A stretch of DNA of 64,000 bases, taken from contig NZ_KB849283.1 of assembly GCF_000368145.1 (NCBI RefSeq), positions 1,824,324 through 1,888,323 of the forward strand. The letters are read 5' to 3'. Positions within the stretch are counted from its first letter, which is position 1; every line of letters begins with the position of its first letter. Source of the stretch: Acinetobacter guillouiae CIP 63.46. Its GTDB lineage: Bacteria; Pseudomonadota; Gammaproteobacteria; Pseudomonadales; Moraxellaceae. A program made the translations under genes and the position numbers. The notes beneath the pieces were generated by a model that saw only the letters and a list, made by a program, of their open reading frames with translations, ran no database searches and was not told where the DNA came from. Shown here piece by piece: positions 37,461 through 47,044 of this stretch.

Positions 37461-39143
37461 ATGACAATTAAGCAATATTCTACCACATTCTTACTGGTTG
37501 GTAGCATGGCTTCTAGTGCTCATATTAGAGCATCTGGAGAATTTTATCATGCTAAATATAATACTAATGCATTAAAACAAAGTATTATTGCTGAATTTTC
37601 ATTAGCTTATAATGATACTGCAACTGCTTTACACAATTATACTGTGCTCGCAATTCGTAGTAATTCAACCACCATTAAGCAACGTGCCTTGAATGTTGCA
37701 ATTGAACAAAACGATTTAAAAGCAGCTTTAGACATTGCCACCCATTGGGTTGTACAAGAACCTGAAGACGTTCCTGCAAAATTTTATTTGGCACATATCG
37801 CGCTCAAATCACATGAATATGAACTTGCAGCGGAGACTCTGGACAGTATTCTCAATATTGACCCCAACGCTGATTTAGAAAAGATTTTAGAAGGAATTGC
37901 ACCAGAATCAGAAGTAGATCGTCAAAATCTGCTCAGTACACTGAGAGCAAGTAAAGAAAAAAATAATCCTTCTGTTTTAATTCTAATTGCGGGTTTGGAA
38001 GCACAAAACGATGAGATCGAACAAGCCTTAAAAACCGTCAATAAGGCGTTAAAAAAACGTTCAAAAGTGACTGGCTTTATTCTGATGAAAGCCAATTTAT
38101 TAGAGGCTTTGGGTGACCAAGAAGCGACTTTAAATTGGTATGATCGAAGCAGTCGTAAAAACAAGTACAACTATGATATCCGTCTGGCAGAAGTCAAATA
38201 TCTGATCAAGATTCATCAATCTGAATTGGCCTTAAGCAAATTAGAATCGATTATTCAAGCTTGGCCAGATGCTGAAGAAGCCCTATTTATTGCAGGTTTA
38301 ACTGCGATTGATTTAAAAAAGCTGGATCAAGCTGAACAGTATTTAGTGGAGTTACGCTACTCGTCACGTTATCAAAACGAAGCATATTTTTATTTGGCAG
38401 TAAATGCTGAACGAAAGCAAAATGATGAAACAGCAAAAGCCTATTATCGTTTGGTTGATGGGAACTTATATACGGTTTCACGCCGTAATCTGGTCTCGAT
38501 TTTTGAAAGACAAGACAAGATGAATGATGCTTTGCGGTTTTTAACCCAAGAACGTGTCAATTATCCACAACATGCAAGTTTCTTATATCAGGCTCAAGCC
38601 GAAATTTTAAAACGCATGGGCAATAAAAAAGCAGCGCTTAGATTACTCACTGAAGCAGTGAAGAACTTGCCTGATGATCCTGAAATTCTCTATTCAGAAA
38701 TACTGCTTCTTGATCCATTTGAAGATCGTGATTTACTTGATAAAGCATTGAAACAACTCTTAACTTTAGAGCCAAATAATCCTGCTTATTTAAATGCTTA
38801 TGCCTATACGCTTGCACTACAAAATAGACGTTTAGATGAAGCGCGAAAGTATGCTGAACATGCCTTAGATTCTGCACCAGATCAGGCCTCGATTTTAGAT
38901 ACGCTGGGATATATCACATTCTTGCAAAATGATTTTGATGCCGCCTCAAACATTTTATCGAAAGCTTATAATTTGAGTCATAGTGTAAACATTGGTATTC
39001 GGTATGCAAAATCTTTGTATATGCAAGGTGCCTTAGCTCAATTTAATGAAGTGTTACAACAACTCAAACAAAATCATCCAAATGATCCTCAATTAAATCA
39101 ATTAGATTCATTAATATTACCGCAACATATTAAAAAGAGTTAA
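37461..39143 (+). CDS. Tetratricopeptide-repeat protein, exported
   Basis: About 560 residues from the ATG at 37461 (MTIKQYSTTFLLVGSMASSAHIRASG, a signal-peptide-like start). A TTG reading at 37416 gives 575 residues and cannot be excluded. The body is an array of TPR helices (for example AALDIATHWVVQEPEDVPAKFYLAHIAL and LDTLGYITFLQNDFDAASNILSKAY). Conserved relatives in Pseudomonas occupy the same place before lolB, so an envelope role with the lipoprotein system is likely but unproven. Overlaps lolB by one base (TAATG), indicating translational coupling. Confidence 0.85.
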   Translation: MTIKQYSTTFLLVGSMASSAHIRASGEFYHAKYNTNALKQSIIAEFSLAYNDTATALHNYTVLAIRSNSTTIKQRALNVAIEQNDLKAALDIATHWVVQEPEDVPAKFYLAHIALKSHEYELAAETLDSILNIDPNADLEKILEGIAPESEVDRQNLLSTLRASKEKNNPSVLILIAGLEAQNDEIEQALKTVNKALKKRSKVTGFILMKANLLEALGDQEATLNWYDRSSRKNKYNYDIRLAEVKYLIKIHQSELALSKLESIIQAWPDAEEALFIAGLTAIDLKKLDQAEQYLVELRYSSRYQNEAYFYLAVNAERKQNDETAKAYYRLVDGNLYTVSRRNLVSIFERQDKMNDALRFLTQERVNYPQHASFLYQAQAEILKRMGNKKAALRLLTEAVKNLPDDPEILYSEILLLDPFEDRDLLDKALKQLLTLEPNNPAYLNAYAYTLALQNRRLDEARKYAEHALDSAPDQASILDTLGYITFLQNDFDAASNILSKAYNLSHSVNIGIRYAKSLYMQGALAQFNEVLQQLKQNHPNDPQLNQLDSLILPQHIKKS

Positions 39144-39760
39144 TGACTTGTATGCGTCACATTCCACAGATCTTTTGCACCCTAACTGCTGTAACCGCTT
39201 TTACACTCACAGGTTGTCAACAAGTCGTCAAGCCAGCACAAACCACACCAACGCTTACAGCACCGACAGATGCCACAACGCCCCTGCAAAAACCGTCAAA
39301 TCAATTTAATCTTGAAGGGAAAATTGGGGTGAAAACACCAAAACAGTCTGGCAGTGCGTTCTACACATGGACACAAGACCAACAAGATTTTAACATCCAG
39401 TTGAATGGGATCTTAGGTATTGGCAAAACTATTATTGAAGGAAAATCTGGAGAAGTTACCCTAAACAGCGCTAAAACAGGTTCGATTTCGGCTGAAACAC
39501 CAGAAGAGCTGCTTGAAAAAGCCACAGGCTGGACTGCACCTATTACGCATATTGTCGATTGGGTTCAAGCTTACCCTGCCACTGAAAATGCACAAATCAC
39601 CCGAGATAATACTCAACGTATTGCTCAAATCATTGAAGATGGCTGGACTGTAGATTTTAGTTATAACAATCAAGCGAGCTTGCCCAATAAGCTGATTTTA
39701 AAACAACAACTTGAATCTGGTCAGGAAAATCGTATTACAATGGTGATTCAAAACCGCTAA
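39143..39760 (+). CDS. lolB: Outer-membrane lipoprotein receptor LolB
   Basis: Receives lipoproteins from LolA and inserts them into the outer membrane. 205 residues; the signal ends LTLTGCQ (Cys near 25), itself a lipoprotein. After a Thr/Pro linker, the fold begins with FNLEGKIGVKTPKQSGSAFYTWTQDQQDFNIQLNGILGIGKTIIEGK, the typical LolB half-barrel. Located between the TPR gene and ispE, as in relatives. The ATG overlaps the previous stop. Confidence 0.93.
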   Translation: MTCMRHIPQIFCTLTAVTAFTLTGCQQVVKPAQTTPTLTAPTDATTPLQKPSNQFNLEGKIGVKTPKQSGSAFYTWTQDQQDFNIQLNGILGIGKTIIEGKSGEVTLNSAKTGSISAETPEELLEKATGWTAPITHIVDWVQAYPATENAQITRDNTQRIAQIIEDGWTVDFSYNNQASLPNKLILKQQLESGQENRITMVIQNR

Positions 39761-39776
39761 ATCTAGACCTTAGACA

Positions 39777-40619
39777 ATGAAATCTATGATTCGTGTTCCC
39801 TCTCCAGCAAAATTAAATTTGTTTTTGCATATCACAGGTCGTCGTGAAAATGGCTATCACGAGTTGCAAAGTATTTTTCAGCTGATTGATTTGTATGACT
39901 GGTTAGAATTCATCCAAACAGAACATTCTCAAGCAGAAATCAGTCTTGAAGGTTTGAGTAACGTCGATTTGGAACATAATCTGATCTATAAAGCGATTCA
40001 AATTTTAAAACCTTATGCTACACAGCCGACTGGTTTAAAAATTCGTATCGAAAAGAATATTCCAATGGGTGCAGGTCTAGGTGGTGGTTCTTCCAATGCT
40101 GCCACCACATTGATTGTGGTCAATCAACTTTGGCAGTGCGGTTTAAATACTGAACAACTGGCTGAGCTTGGGGTTAAATTGGGTGCAGATGTTCCAATCT
40201 TTGTTCATGGTCGTAATGCTTGGGCAGAAGGTATAGGTGAACACTTAACATTCATAGACTTAGATCAAAAACAATACATTGTGTTAAAACCTGATTGTTT
40301 TATCAGCACTCAACGACTTTTTTCGCAAAAAACATTGACAAGAGATACGAAGCCTACTAAATTTTGCGCCTATCAGCTAAAGCCATCCAATTTTAGAAAT
40401 GATTTTGAGCCACTGGCAAGAAATTTATATCCTGAAGTTGATGAAGCAATGCAGTATTTAGATCAGTTCGGTACAGCAAAGCTTACAGGTACAGGTGCTT
40501 GTGTTTTTGTTGAAGTCACTGAACAAATGAAGATTGATGATGTTTTAAATCATTCACCCTGCAAAGCCTATTTGGTCAACAGTTTGAATGAATCACCACT
40601 CACTCATTTTACAGTGTAA
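39777..40619 (+). CDS. ispE: 4-diphosphocytidyl-2-C-methyl-D-erythritol kinase
   Basis: Kinase of the non-mevalonate isoprenoid pathway. 280 residues of the GHMP family: SPAKLNLFLHITGRRENGYHELQSIFQLID at the N-terminus, ATP loop PMGAGLGGGSSNAATTL (about 97-113), and the third motif LTGTGACVFVE near the C-terminus. Start at 39777; a second ATG nine bases on is an alternative. The stop codon is only four bases before the first tRNA-Gln. Confidence 0.97.
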   Translation: MKSMIRVPSPAKLNLFLHITGRRENGYHELQSIFQLIDLYDWLEFIQTEHSQAEISLEGLSNVDLEHNLIYKAIQILKPYATQPTGLKIRIEKNIPMGAGLGGGSSNAATTLIVVNQLWQCGLNTEQLAELGVKLGADVPIFVHGRNAWAEGIGEHLTFIDLDQKQYIVLKPDCFISTQRLFSQKTLTRDTKPTKFCAYQLKPSNFRNDFEPLARNLYPEVDEAMQYLDQFGTAKLTGTGACVFVEVTEQMKIDDVLNHSPCKAYLVNSLNESPLTHFTV

Positions 40620-40623
40620 TGAT

Positions 40624-40698
40624 AGGGGCGTCGCCAAGTGGTAAGGCACCGGGTTTTGATCTCGGCATCCGTTGGTTCGAATCCAGCCGCCCCTGCCA
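40624..40698 (+). tRNA. tRNA-Gln (UUG), copy 1
   Basis: 75 bases with encoded CCA. Acceptor AGGGGCG/CGCCCCT, anticodon loop TTTTGAT giving UUG, T arm GGTTCGAATCC. Starts four bases after the ispE stop, so it is probably processed out of the ispE transcript. Confidence 0.97.
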
Positions 40699-40728
40699 TC
40701 ATTTTTCATCTGTAGATCGTTGTATTTT

Positions 40729-40803
40729 AGGGGCGTCGCCAAGTGGTAAGGCACCGGGTTTTGATCTCGGCATCCGTTGGTTCGAATCCAGCCGCCCCTG
40801 CCA
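40729..40803 (+). tRNA. tRNA-Gln (UUG), copy 2
   Basis: Identical to copy 1, 30 bases downstream. Confidence 0.97.
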
Positions 40804-40854
40804 TTTTCTCAAAAAAGACAGAACGTAGTAATTTGTATTTAATGTTGATTTACC

Positions 40855-40883
40855 TTGACAGAGACATGCAAAAACACTAAAAT
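40855..40883 (+). promoter_or_regulatory. Strong sigma-70 promoter before tRNA-Gln copy 3 and prs
   Basis: Exact TTGACA, 17-base spacer, TAAAAT, then a GC-rich discriminator (CTGCCGC). Twelve bases upstream of the third tRNA-Gln. Expected to drive the tRNA and prs. Confidence 0.85.
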
Positions 40884-40894
40884 TCTGCCGCATT

Positions 40895-40969
40895 AGGGGC
40901 GTCGCCAAGTGGTAAGGCACCGGGTTTTGATCTCGGCATCCGTTGGTTCGAATCCAGCCGCCCCTGCCA
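40895..40969 (+). tRNA. tRNA-Gln (UUG), copy 3
   Basis: Identical to copies 1 and 2. Has its own promoter and lies 36 bases before prs. Confidence 0.97.
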
Positions 40970-41004
40970 TCTAATTCAAATCTGCCAACCGCCAAGGGTG
41001 CTTC

Positions 41005-41958
41005 ATGCCCAATCTTGTCGTTTTTAGTGGAACTGCGCATCCACAATTCGCCCAAAAAGTCGTTAGCCATTTGCACATCCCTCTGGGAGCTGCTGCTGTA
41101 GGTAAATTTTCTGATGGTGAAATCACTGTCGAAATTACTGAAAATGTGCGTGGTAAAGACGTGTTTATCGTACAGCCCACTTGTGCCCCTACGAATGATA
41201 ACCTTATGGAAATCTTAGTAATGGCAGATGCTTTGCGTCGTGCAAGTGCTGGTCGTATTACTGCTGTAATTCCATACTTCGGTTATGCACGCCAAGACCG
41301 TCGTCCTCGTTCAACTCGTGTTCCAATTACTGCAAAAGTTGTAGCAGACATGCTCACCACTGTGGGTATTGACCGTGTTGTAATGATCGACTTGCATGCT
41401 GACCAAATCCAAGGTTTCTTTGATATTCCTGTAGATAACATCTACGGTACACCTGCTTTGCTTGCTGACTTACGTCAACAACAACATCATAACTTGATGG
41501 TGGTTTCACCTGACGTTGGTGGTGTAGTTCGTGCACGTGCTGTTGCAAAACAAATGGGTGATATCGACCTTGCAATCATTGATAAACGTCGTCAAAAAGC
41601 CAATGAATCACAAGTGATGCATTTGATTGGTGATGTACGTGATCGTGACTGTGTGATTGTTGATGACATGGTTGATACAGCTGGTACTTTGTGTAAAGCT
41701 GCCGATGCACTAAAAACTTTTGGTGCTCGTAAAGTGGTTGCTTATGCAACGCACCCTGTACTTTCAGGTAAAGCACTCGAAAATTTAAGTAAATCTGTAA
41801 TTGATGAATTGGTTGTTACTGACACAATTCCACTTTCAGATGAAGCATTAAAACTTGGTAAGATTCGCCAAGTTTCAGTAGCAAGTATGGTTGCTGAAAC
41901 AATTCGTCGTATTAACAACGAAGAATCTATTAGCGCAATGTTCGATTCTTATCTATAA
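41005..41958 (+). CDS. prs: Ribose-phosphate pyrophosphokinase (PRPP synthetase)
   Basis: Makes PRPP from ribose 5-phosphate and ATP, feeding nucleotide, histidine, tryptophan and NAD synthesis. 317 residues, class I. Seen: [36 protein letters not shown], the divalent-metal His region [30 protein letters not shown] and the PRPP loop [15 protein letters not shown] (about 213-227). Cotranscribed with the third tRNA-Gln. Confidence 0.98.
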   Translation: MPNLVVFSGTAHPQFAQKVVSHLHIPLGAAAVGKFSDGEITVEITENVRGKDVFIVQPTCAPTNDNLMEILVMADALRRASAGRITAVIPYFGYARQDRRPRSTRVPITAKVVADMLTTVGIDRVVMIDLHADQIQGFFDIPVDNIYGTPALLADLRQQQHHNLMVVSPDVGGVVRARAVAKQMGDIDLAIIDKRRQKANESQVMHLIGDVRDRDCVIVDDMVDTAGTLCKAADALKTFGARKVVAYATHPVLSGKALENLSKSVIDELVVTDTIPLSDEALKLGKIRQVSVASMVAETIRRINNEESISAMFDSYL

Positions 41959-41973
41959 TAGCGCCAAATTTTC

Positions 41974-41999
41974 AAAGCCCTACTCTTTGGTAGGGCTTT
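41974..41999 (+). terminator. Terminator of prs
   Basis: AAAGCCCTA, eight-base loop, TAGGGCTTT; T run is short. Confidence 0.7.
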
Positions 42000-42055
42000 A
42001 TATCACTGGGCTGGTCGAAAGTTCAGTCAATTACACTCAATGAGGAAATGTCATC

Positions 42056-42352
42056 ATGGCAAACTTCGTATTAAATGCAGTAGCACGTGAAGAAGCAGTT
42101 CAAGGGAAAGGTTCGAGCCGCCGCCTTCGTCTTCAAAATAAAGTTCCAGCAATCATCTATGGTGGTTCTGCTGAACCTGTAGCGGTTACTTTAGAACTTC
42201 GCGAGCTTGTTAAAGCTTTAGAAAATAACTCTTTCTTTGAAGAAGTTATTGATCTTAACATCGAAGGTAAAGTTGAAAGCGTTAAAATCCAAGCTTTACA
42301 ACGTCACCCAGCTAAAAACACTCCAATGCACGCTGACTTTAAACGCGCATAA
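42056..42352 (+). CDS. rplY: Ribosomal protein bL25
   Basis: Binds 5S rRNA in the 50S subunit. 98 residues, so the short E. coli-like form without the CTC-type C-terminal domain. N-terminal EEAVQGKGSSRRLRLQNKVPAIIYGG is the family signature. Preceded by GAGGAAA. Confidence 0.95.
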   Translation: MANFVLNAVAREEAVQGKGSSRRLRLQNKVPAIIYGGSAEPVAVTLELRELVKALENNSFFEEVIDLNIEGKVESVKIQALQRHPAKNTPMHADFKRA

Positions 42353-42372
42353 GTGTTAAATGGTGTAAATGA

Positions 42373-42951
42373 GTGAGTAAACTTTCACTGATTATTGGTT
42401 TGGGTAATCCAGGTTCTGAATATGCCCAAACCCGCCATAATGCAGGCTTTTGGTTCGTCGAACGCCTTGCAGAACAATATGGTATTACATTAAAAACTGA
42501 TTCAAAATATAAAGGAATCAGTGGTCGTGGTAATATTGAAGGACAAGATGTTCGTCTACTATTGCCCACAACATTTATGAACCTTTCTGGTCAAAGTGTT
42601 GTTCCCTTTGCAAAATTCTACCAAATTAAACCAGAAGAAATTCTCATCGCTCATGATGAACTGGATATGAATCCGGGCGTCATTCGTTTAAAAACTGGCG
42701 GTGGACATGGTGGTCACAATGGTCTACGTGACATTGTTCCTCATATTGGTTCTAATTTTCATCGCTTACGTATTGGCATTGGTCATCCCGGCGCTAAAGA
42801 AAAAGTTTCAGGACATGTACTTGGTAAAGCACCAAGCAGTGAACAGACTTTAATGGATGATGCAATACACCATGCTTTAGGCAAAACAAAATTATTGGTT
42901 AATGGTGAGATTCAGCAAGCAATGAATCAAATCAATGCTTATAAAGCATAA
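42373..42951 (+). CDS. pth: Peptidyl-tRNA hydrolase
   Basis: Frees tRNA from peptidyl-tRNA dropped by ribosomes. 192 residues. LIIGLGNPGSEYAQTRHNAGFWFVERLA at the N-terminus holds the catalytic His20-type residue and Asn motif; then PTTFMNLSGQSV, HDELDMNPGVIRLKTGGGHGGHNGLRDI and the RLRIGIGHPG segment. The start is GTG at 42373, 20 bases after rplY. Same order as in other gammaproteobacteria (prs, rplY, pth). Confidence 0.97.
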   Translation: MSKLSLIIGLGNPGSEYAQTRHNAGFWFVERLAEQYGITLKTDSKYKGISGRGNIEGQDVRLLLPTTFMNLSGQSVVPFAKFYQIKPEEILIAHDELDMNPGVIRLKTGGGHGGHNGLRDIVPHIGSNFHRLRIGIGHPGAKEKVSGHVLGKAPSSEQTLMDDAIHHALGKTKLLVNGEIQQAMNQINAYKA

Positions 42952-43104
42952 TTTAAACCTAAATTTTATGTTCTTTGTTCAACAATTTTTCTTGCCATGA
43001 TTCATTTTTAAGAGCAAAATGCGCTTTCAAATGCATCCCCCCATTGAAAATTGTTGATTCAACACAAGATAACAATTGTAAGGGCTACTCTGGAGACGCA
43101 AATC

Positions 43105-43485
43105 ATGCTATCTCGTTTATTAAAAGCAAAAATCCATCGTTGTGTTGTTACACAAGCAGAATTACATTATGAAGGTTCTTGTGCAATCGACGGTATTCTT
43201 TTGGATTTAGCTGGTATCCGTGAATATGAAGAAATTCATATGTGGAACGTGACTAATGGTAAGCGCTTTACAACCTATGCGATTCGTGGTGAAGAAGGTT
43301 CAGGCATCATTTCAGTCAATGGTGGCGCTGCACTTCAAGCTGATGTTGGTGATTTAATGATTATTGCCACATTTGGCGATTTTACCAATGCTGAAGCTGA
43401 TGCGCATAAACCACGTCTTGTATATGCAAATCCAGACAATACAGTAAATCACACAGCAAACTGTATCCCTGTTCAAGTTGCATAA
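43105..43485 (+). CDS. panD: Aspartate 1-decarboxylase
   Basis: Makes beta-alanine from aspartate for pantothenate and CoA. 126 residues from the ATG at 43105, with GGAG nine bases upstream; longer reading to 43051 is not needed. The self-cleaving site is YEGSCAID (Gly-Ser bond near residues 24-25), generating the pyruvoyl group. [19 protein letters not shown] precedes it. Ends in a terminator. Confidence 0.97.
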   Translation: MLSRLLKAKIHRCVVTQAELHYEGSCAIDGILLDLAGIREYEEIHMWNVTNGKRFTTYAIRGEEGSGIISVNGGAALQADVGDLMIIATFGDFTNAEADAHKPRLVYANPDNTVNHTANCIPVQVA

Positions 43486-43505
43486 TTGCACGCAGATGAT
43501 TCAAG

Positions 43506-43528
43506 ACCCGCAATGATGCGGGTTTTTT
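43506..43528 (+). terminator. Terminator of panD
   Basis: ACCCGCA, four-base loop, TGCGGGT, then T6. Confidence 0.85.
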
Positions 43529-43551
43529 ATGTCTATTTCACTTAATTCTTT

Positions 43552-44019
43552 TCAATAACAGCTATTTACACCATTATCATTATAATACAGACTAATAATC
43601 CATGAGTTAACCTTATCATTCTGAATAATTTCACCACTTCTCTTTTTCAAAGTGACAGGAGATCCAATATTTAATATTTGTGTCTTATTTAAACAATATT
43701 GAAAATACCTACCTTCATCCTTTATTCTTCTCCAGCCATCAGAAACAAGTTGTTGTTGTATCCGTGTCATTTCTTCACTAGACAAATTATCTCGATGTAT
43801 CCGTATTGAAGCAGATGCGTTGCCAGGCCTAATCAGTGATGGAATAAATTCTGGAGAATATTGGATAAAATACTTATTTTTAATTCCTCTAAAATTGATT
43901 ATTTCTGGACTATTTGAATATGACTTATTCAAGCGACCTGAATAAAATGTAGATAAAACAAAAATAAATAATATTAGAAAAATAATCATATGGGAAAATT
44001 TGATCTGGTTATCTTTCAC
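43552..44019 (-). CDS. Small membrane-anchored protein of unknown function
   Basis: 155 residues with one N-terminal membrane segment (MIIFLILFIFVLSTFYS, about residues 11-27) and a periplasmic domain of about 125 residues with a Cys in RYFQYCLN and one near the C-terminus (GVNSCY). Not recognised. Codons are AT-rich. Convergent with panD; nothing in the context suggests a role. Confidence 0.6.
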   Translation of the reverse strand: MKDNQIKFSHMIIFLILFIFVLSTFYSGRLNKSYSNSPEIINFRGIKNKYFIQYSPEFIPSLIRPGNASASIRIHRDNLSSEEMTRIQQQLVSDGWRRIKDEGRYFQYCLNKTQILNIGSPVTLKKRSGEIIQNDKVNSWIISLYYNDNGVNSCY

Positions 44020-44170
44020 AACGACTATCCATACATATTATGGCTATGAAAACCAATAAGACTAAATTCAAACTGACTTAATCCACCATTTATTCAAAAC
44101 ACTTATTTCATGCATATTATTCGATGTTGCCTTAGCAAGTATCCGTTATAGTGAATAATTTAGACTTCAA

Positions 44171-44782
44171 TTATTCAGTTCTTTCAGAACTAAAACCGTC
44201 CAACCAACTCCGCTTTGCTTCACAGCCCAAATCTTGTAAATGCTCTCCTCGTAAAGATGCAAGAATCGCATTGCCCTGCTGATCCACCTTAAACTCAGCA
44301 TACGTTGCTTGCTGATAACATTCAGCTAAGCCTTCTGCAAATAAAAAGCTATTGGATGCAGGATAAAGTGATCTATGCCGATTATCAGGGTTTTTCAAAA
44401 TCAATTTAACAGTTTGCGCATCTTTAGGCTTTTCAAAATAAGTATGTGCCACCTTTTTATGTTGATCCAATTCAACATAAGCCGTAACCGAAGGCTTATT
44501 TTCAATCACTTGATCAAAATAATGCCCTGAAAAGATATGATTTTCATCATTATCACTTGGATCTACATTGTTCTGATCACCCTGATTTAGCTTTTGCGGT
44601 GCAAAGTAAAGTTGATAACTCAGCACCATATAATCACCTTGTATTAACGAACGTGGATCAACAGGTTGTAAGTGGACATATATACTCTGACTATTCTTCA
44701 GATGCTGTTCATTCTTAAAAATGATGCCTAGAAAAAGAACAATACAGCTTAAAGCAAGACAAAGAGGAATGATTTTTTTCAT
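44171..44782 (-). CDS. GDYXXLXY-type membrane-anchored protein
   Basis: 203 residues with an N-terminal signal or anchor and the family hallmark QGDYMVLSYQLYF near residue 50, after VDPRSLI. Such proteins are encoded beside DUF2157/DUF4401 membrane proteins, exactly as here: its start overlaps the stop of the larger membrane protein gene by four bases (ATGA). Function of the pair is unknown. The C-terminal part has two cysteines, one in GLAECYQQATYAEF and one in DLGCEAKRSW. Confidence 0.8.
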   Translation of the reverse strand: MKKIIPLCLALSCIVLFLGIIFKNEQHLKNSQSIYVHLQPVDPRSLIQGDYMVLSYQLYFAPQKLNQGDQNNVDPSDNDENHIFSGHYFDQVIENKPSVTAYVELDQHKKVAHTYFEKPKDAQTVKLILKNPDNRHRSLYPASNSFLFAEGLAECYQQATYAEFKVDQQGNAILASLRGEHLQDLGCEAKRSWLDGFSSERTE

Positions 44783-46608
44783 GTATTTACTCCCTCTTTT
44801 GATTGGAATTTATGCAGCACCCAAGTCAGTACCAATAAAATTAATCCTGAGCTAAAAATACTTAGACTTTTAACAAGGAAGCTGACATTCAACGCGTAGT
44901 AAATAAACCATAAGGTTAACGCCAAAGTCACTAAAGCAAAACCATAGACAATCTTATCGTGCTGTGGCAATGCCCATGAAAGTATGGCGATACAAATAAA
45001 AATTTCAAAATAGCCATAAAATATCAGGACTGCTGCAAAAGCCAATAAAATCAATTGAGCAATCAAGCTAAATTGATTGTGAATCCTCAACACCATAAAC
45101 AAAGCCAACCATAAAATAGGCAGCCCCAAGCTGAGAATAGGAAGGTATCTAATTTTCTCTAATTCATATTGTCCAAATAGTGTATAGAAACCCAAGGATG
45201 AAAGAATAATCAATAAATTCGCCAATGCTAAACTGCGTTGATATTGACTGGGTTGAATACGATGCACCCAAATCATTACCAGATAAAATCCATAACTCAG
45301 CAAGAGCAGAAATGAAAAGTTTTCAACAAAACGATGTAATCCAAGCAGAACACTTAAATCCCAAATCAACGCAATACCTGATAAATACAAGGCAAATAGT
45401 TGAATTAAAATAAAGAACCAATGGCTGCGAATAAAATAACTAAGACACAGCATGGCAAATTGAATAAAGAAAATTGGAAAGAATTGATCTGTTAATTCAA
45501 ACGTGTGGAAAATCACAGCATTTTGCCCTGCGACCCATATACAATAAGCAAACTGTCTTAAAAATAAAGCTTGTTTGCTTCTTAAAATAAAGGCAGCCAA
45601 TACCACAAAAATAGCCCCCATGATCAAGGAAAAATTGCCCCAAAATGTCAGCATCAATGATGCCAATAAAACACCTGCAATCCATGCCCCCACTGCGATA
45701 GGAATATTATTAAATTTGTTTTGTGGGATAAACTTAATCAATAAAAAAGTAATCAATGCAAACCAAGCGAAAACCACCAGTGCAATTGAAAATAATCCGA
45801 GCACTTCGGATTCACGAAACAGACTATTCATCCATTTGAAAATCACCAGCGTAAATGTAATCCCTAAACCTACTGCTGAAAGCACACTGCATAATTGATC
45901 TCTTTTTCGATAAAAATAAAGTAGCGCAATCGAAAGTAGAAAAAATGAAGAAATTAAATAAGCGATCTTAAGGTTTATCCATGTAAAAACCATGGCTGTG
46001 GCTAATGCTAAATTACTGTCACCATATAAAAATAGCCCCATATGCCAAATTGAAAGAATGCCAAACCATAAGACAAAGAGATAACGCAGCTTTTGATAAC
46101 AACGAAGACAAAAATAAAACTGAAATAGTGAAAGGAGATTTAAGCTAAATAAAAATGTGACAGGATATTCATCAGCCCAAAATGTTTGTTTAAAAAACAA
46201 AAATAAGGTGAGTTGGCTGACAATACAGAGCAATGTAAAAACACCAATATTTGGACGATACAACCACGGCAGTAATAAAATAGACCAGATTAAAAATAGT
46301 AAATAACTATCTGCCCCTGTTTGATAAATTTGACCAATGACAGCCAAACTTAAACCAATCATCAAGCCACTTATTGTATGCAAACACTGTACTAAATAAT
46401 CATGCTGAACTAAAAAAATACTTGTTACAGCACTGAGTAACAAGAAGAGTTGTGGAATTGCTAATTGAAAAAACTGAGGCAACATAAACCAATTTGCAGC
46501 GGTCAGATATAAAATACTGACTGCAATTAGAGCAAATCCCAAAACCTGTAAGTGTTTAACAAAGTCATCATTACGCCATGAATAGACATCTTGCTGAATC
46601 GTGATCAA
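44779..46608 (-). CDS. DUF2157/DUF4401-type polytopic membrane protein
   Basis: 609 residues, almost entirely hydrophobic, with about 17 to 20 membrane segments. The N-terminal part (YLTAANWFMLPQFFQLAIPQLFLLLSA and GLMIGLSLAVIGQIYQTGADSYLLFLIWSILLLPW) is the DUF2157 pattern and the second half fits DUF4401. A conserved QIYQTGAD motif is visible. Function unknown. Four-base overlap with the GDYXXLXY gene makes a two-gene operon. Translation begins at the ATG at 46608. Confidence 0.8.
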   Translation of the reverse strand: MITIQQDVYSWRNDDFVKHLQVLGFALIAVSILYLTAANWFMLPQFFQLAIPQLFLLLSAVTSIFLVQHDYLVQCLHTISGLMIGLSLAVIGQIYQTGADSYLLFLIWSILLLPWLYRPNIGVFTLLCIVSQLTLFLFFKQTFWADEYPVTFLFSLNLLSLFQFYFCLRCYQKLRYLFVLWFGILSIWHMGLFLYGDSNLALATAMVFTWINLKIAYLISSFFLLSIALLYFYRKRDQLCSVLSAVGLGITFTLVIFKWMNSLFRESEVLGLFSIALVVFAWFALITFLLIKFIPQNKFNNIPIAVGAWIAGVLLASLMLTFWGNFSLIMGAIFVVLAAFILRSKQALFLRQFAYCIWVAGQNAVIFHTFELTDQFFPIFFIQFAMLCLSYFIRSHWFFILIQLFALYLSGIALIWDLSVLLGLHRFVENFSFLLLLSYGFYLVMIWVHRIQPSQYQRSLALANLLIILSSLGFYTLFGQYELEKIRYLPILSLGLPILWLALFMVLRIHNQFSLIAQLILLAFAAVLIFYGYFEIFICIAILSWALPQHDKIVYGFALVTLALTLWFIYYALNVSFLVKSLSIFSSGLILLVLTWVLHKFQSKEGVNT

Positions 46609-46765
46609 GCTGAGTCTCCTTATTTTATGCTTTGCTATTTGTTGATCACTATGACCACAAATATTCTTTTAAATGTATAAGTTTAATTATTTTCTATAGC
46701 AACTATTGTTCTATCTATAGTACTGATCATTCTAAAAAAAAGCATCCATTTAGTAAAAAAGTGTC

Positions 46766-46771
46766 TATAAT
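46766..46771 (+). promoter_or_regulatory. -10 element of the ribB leader
   Basis: TATAAT exact match about 17 bases before the riboswitch. No good -35 at 17 bases. Confidence 0.5.
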
Positions 46772-46782
46772 AAATGCACATC

Positions 46783-46936
46783 GCTTCAGGGCGGGGTGTA
46801 ATTCCCCACCGGTGGTAAATTGGACGGATTTTCAATCCTGAGCCAACAGCCCACGAGCTTATCACGCTTAATCGTGATTCGCAGATTTGGTGAAATGCCA
46901 AAGCCGACGGTATAGTCCGGATGAAAGAAGACGACG
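46783..46936 (+). promoter_or_regulatory. FMN riboswitch (RFN element)
   Basis: Conserved RFN core: TTCAGGGCGGGGTG-AATTCCCCACCGG at the 5' end, CCCACGAGC, the GATTTGGTGAAATGCC block and the 3' GCCGACGGTATAGTCCGGATGAAAGAAG. It senses flavin mononucleotide and is followed by about 110 bases and the ribB start. Whether it acts by termination or ribosome-site masking is not clear; no strong terminator is seen in the spacer, which favours translational control. Confidence 0.95.
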
Positions 46937-47044
46937 TCACAGCTTAAAAATTTCAATATTCGCTATTGGAAAAGGTTTTGTAACGCCACTATTTCAAATG
47001 TCCTGAAATGTTCAACCGTATTTTAACTTTACGAGAGCGTTTCA

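Noticed and set aside
40624-40969. Three evenly spaced 75-base repeats resembling a CRISPR array
   Set aside because: Each repeat is a complete tRNA-Gln with cloverleaf, anticodon and CCA; spacers are unlike CRISPR spacers in length and no cas genes are near.
46632-46940. Short reading frames over the FMN riboswitch
   Set aside because: The conserved RFN element explains the sequence; no ribosome site.
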